From the NCBI GenBank assembly GCA_019634695.1, contig JAHCAW010000034.1:1-44251 (forward strand): DNA of 44,251 bases. The letters run 5' to 3'. A model generated the notes under the pieces. The model did not search any database, had not been told where the DNA came from, and saw only the letters and a program-made list of their open reading frames with translations. Shown piece by piece: positions 43,738 through 44,251 of this stretch (position 1 is the first letter of the stretch; every line of letters begins with the position of its first letter). Source of the stretch: Candidatus Sumerlaeia bacterium. Lineage in GTDB: Bacteria; Sumerlaeota; Sumerlaeia; SLMS01; JAHLLQ01. Position numbers and translations under genes: made by a program.

Positions 43738-44251
43738 ATGACTCGTTTCTGGATACCGCTCGCGGCAACCGTGTTACTCGCGATGCCGATGGGATGTGCG
43801 GTTCAAGCGCAGGATGCCGCGGCGGCGGCATGGGCCTTTGAGAAGGAGCCCGACATTCGCGTGCGACTGGTCCACACGCTCGATGAAATCATGGCCACGC
43901 CGCGGGCCGCTTACACGATCTACAATACGAAGGGCGAATGGGCCGGGCTGCTCGAGGCCGACCAGGAGTTGCGCGTCGCCGCCATCGACGGCAACGTGCT
44001 GATCGAGATGGCCGAGTCGGGCGAGATCGCCCGCGCGCCCTTCCTGCGCATCGCCAGCGCGACGCCGCAGGCTTCGGTGCTGCTCAAGGGTGTGCCCTAT
44101 GGCGTCGGCTGGTGGTGGGAGAGCCTCGAGGATCGCGCCTACGAGGGCGCCCTCGAGTTCCGCGTCGGCCCCGAAGGCAAGCTCGACATCGTCCTCGTGC
44201 TGCCCGTCGAGGAGTACCTGCGCGGCGTTGTGCCGCAGGAGATCGGTCCCG
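43738..44251 (+). CDS. SpoIID/LytB-like protein (3' end cut by window)
   Basis: Open from ATG 43738 to the window edge, 171 codons visible. GGGGAGA lies 9-10 bases upstream. A signal peptide covers residues 1-24, with a Cys at about 20 (AMPMGCAV) that could be a lipobox, though the -3 position is poor. The C-terminal visible part, VLVLPVEEYLRGVVPQEIGP, is the diagnostic start of the SpoIID core, which cleaves peptidoglycan glycan strands as a lytic transglycosylase. The N-terminal half may carry SH3-like strands. It is likely involved in cell-wall remodelling. The catalytic glutamate of SpoIID should be the one in PQEI. Confidence 0.85.
   Translation, partial: MTRFWIPLAATVLLAMPMGCAVQAQDAAAAAWAFEKEPDIRVRLVHTLDEIMATPRAAYTIYNTKGEWAGLLEADQELRVAAIDGNVLIEMAESGEIARAPFLRIASATPQASVLLKGVPYGVGWWWESLEDRAYEGALEFRVGPEGKLDIVLVLPVEEYLRGVVPQEIGP

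Overview
The window is a GC-rich stretch of a bacterial chromosome from what looks like a diderm organism. Evidence for that includes SPOR and SpoIID-type envelope proteins, several secreted proteins, a type IV pilin-like protein, lipoprotein signal peptidase II and a BtuFCD importer. Genes are packed tightly, often with ATGA overlaps, and TTG and GTG starts occur. The mix of a prepilin-type protein, secreted beta-propeller and beta-helix proteins, an FHA-Ser/Thr kinase and pheS without pheT would suit a Planctomycetota, Sumerlaeota or Hydrogenedentota-like lineage. That placement is only an impression. I see no rRNA, tRNA, CRISPR array, transposase or phage genes.

Layout. 1-1369 (-) is a SPOR/TPR envelope protein cut by the left edge. 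It is divergent from hflX (1669-2955). Then comes a signalling cluster on +: a small membrane protein, an FHA-Ser/Thr kinase, a proline-rich repeat protein and a Nudix hydrolase. 7300-10492 holds a PHP phosphoesterase (-), an FMN reductase (+), a DUF2878 membrane protein (+) and an orphan beta-class DNA methyltransferase (-). 10733-15256 is a three-gene + operon: a DUF4870-like membrane protein, an unknown protein and a large secreted beta-helix protein. 15237-18765 is a - block with a short-chain dehydrogenase, pheS, a small membrane protein and a secreted glycosidase-like TIM barrel. 18950-22150 is lower in GC and carries two secreted proteins of unknown function, followed by a secreted helical protein at 22155-23204. 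23459-24571 encodes a DegT-fold aminotransferase homologue without its PLP lysine, closed by a strong terminator. An unknown cytosolic protein follows.

25617-32326 is the most interesting region. A cobalamin riboswitch precedes a tightly coupled run of genes: a secreted PQQ-like beta-propeller, a secreted sialidase-like beta-propeller, a type IV pilin-like protein, and then btuF, btuD and btuC. The start codons overlap the preceding stops throughout most of this run, so all six are probably one B12-repressed transcript. The first three products may form a cell-surface B12 capture module that takes the place of, or works beside, a BtuB/BtuG-type receptor.

32357-44251 is more housekeeping in character: a YyaL/DUF255 thioredoxin-domain protein (-) divergent from speA (+), with direct repeats upstream of speA. 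Then a - cluster: an HI0933-like flavoprotein, aroB, a haloacid dehalogenase-like hydrolase and a SAM methyltransferase. After that come a SIMPL-domain protein and a radical SAM/SPASM protein (+), lspA (-), and a SpoIID-like gene cut by the right edge (+).
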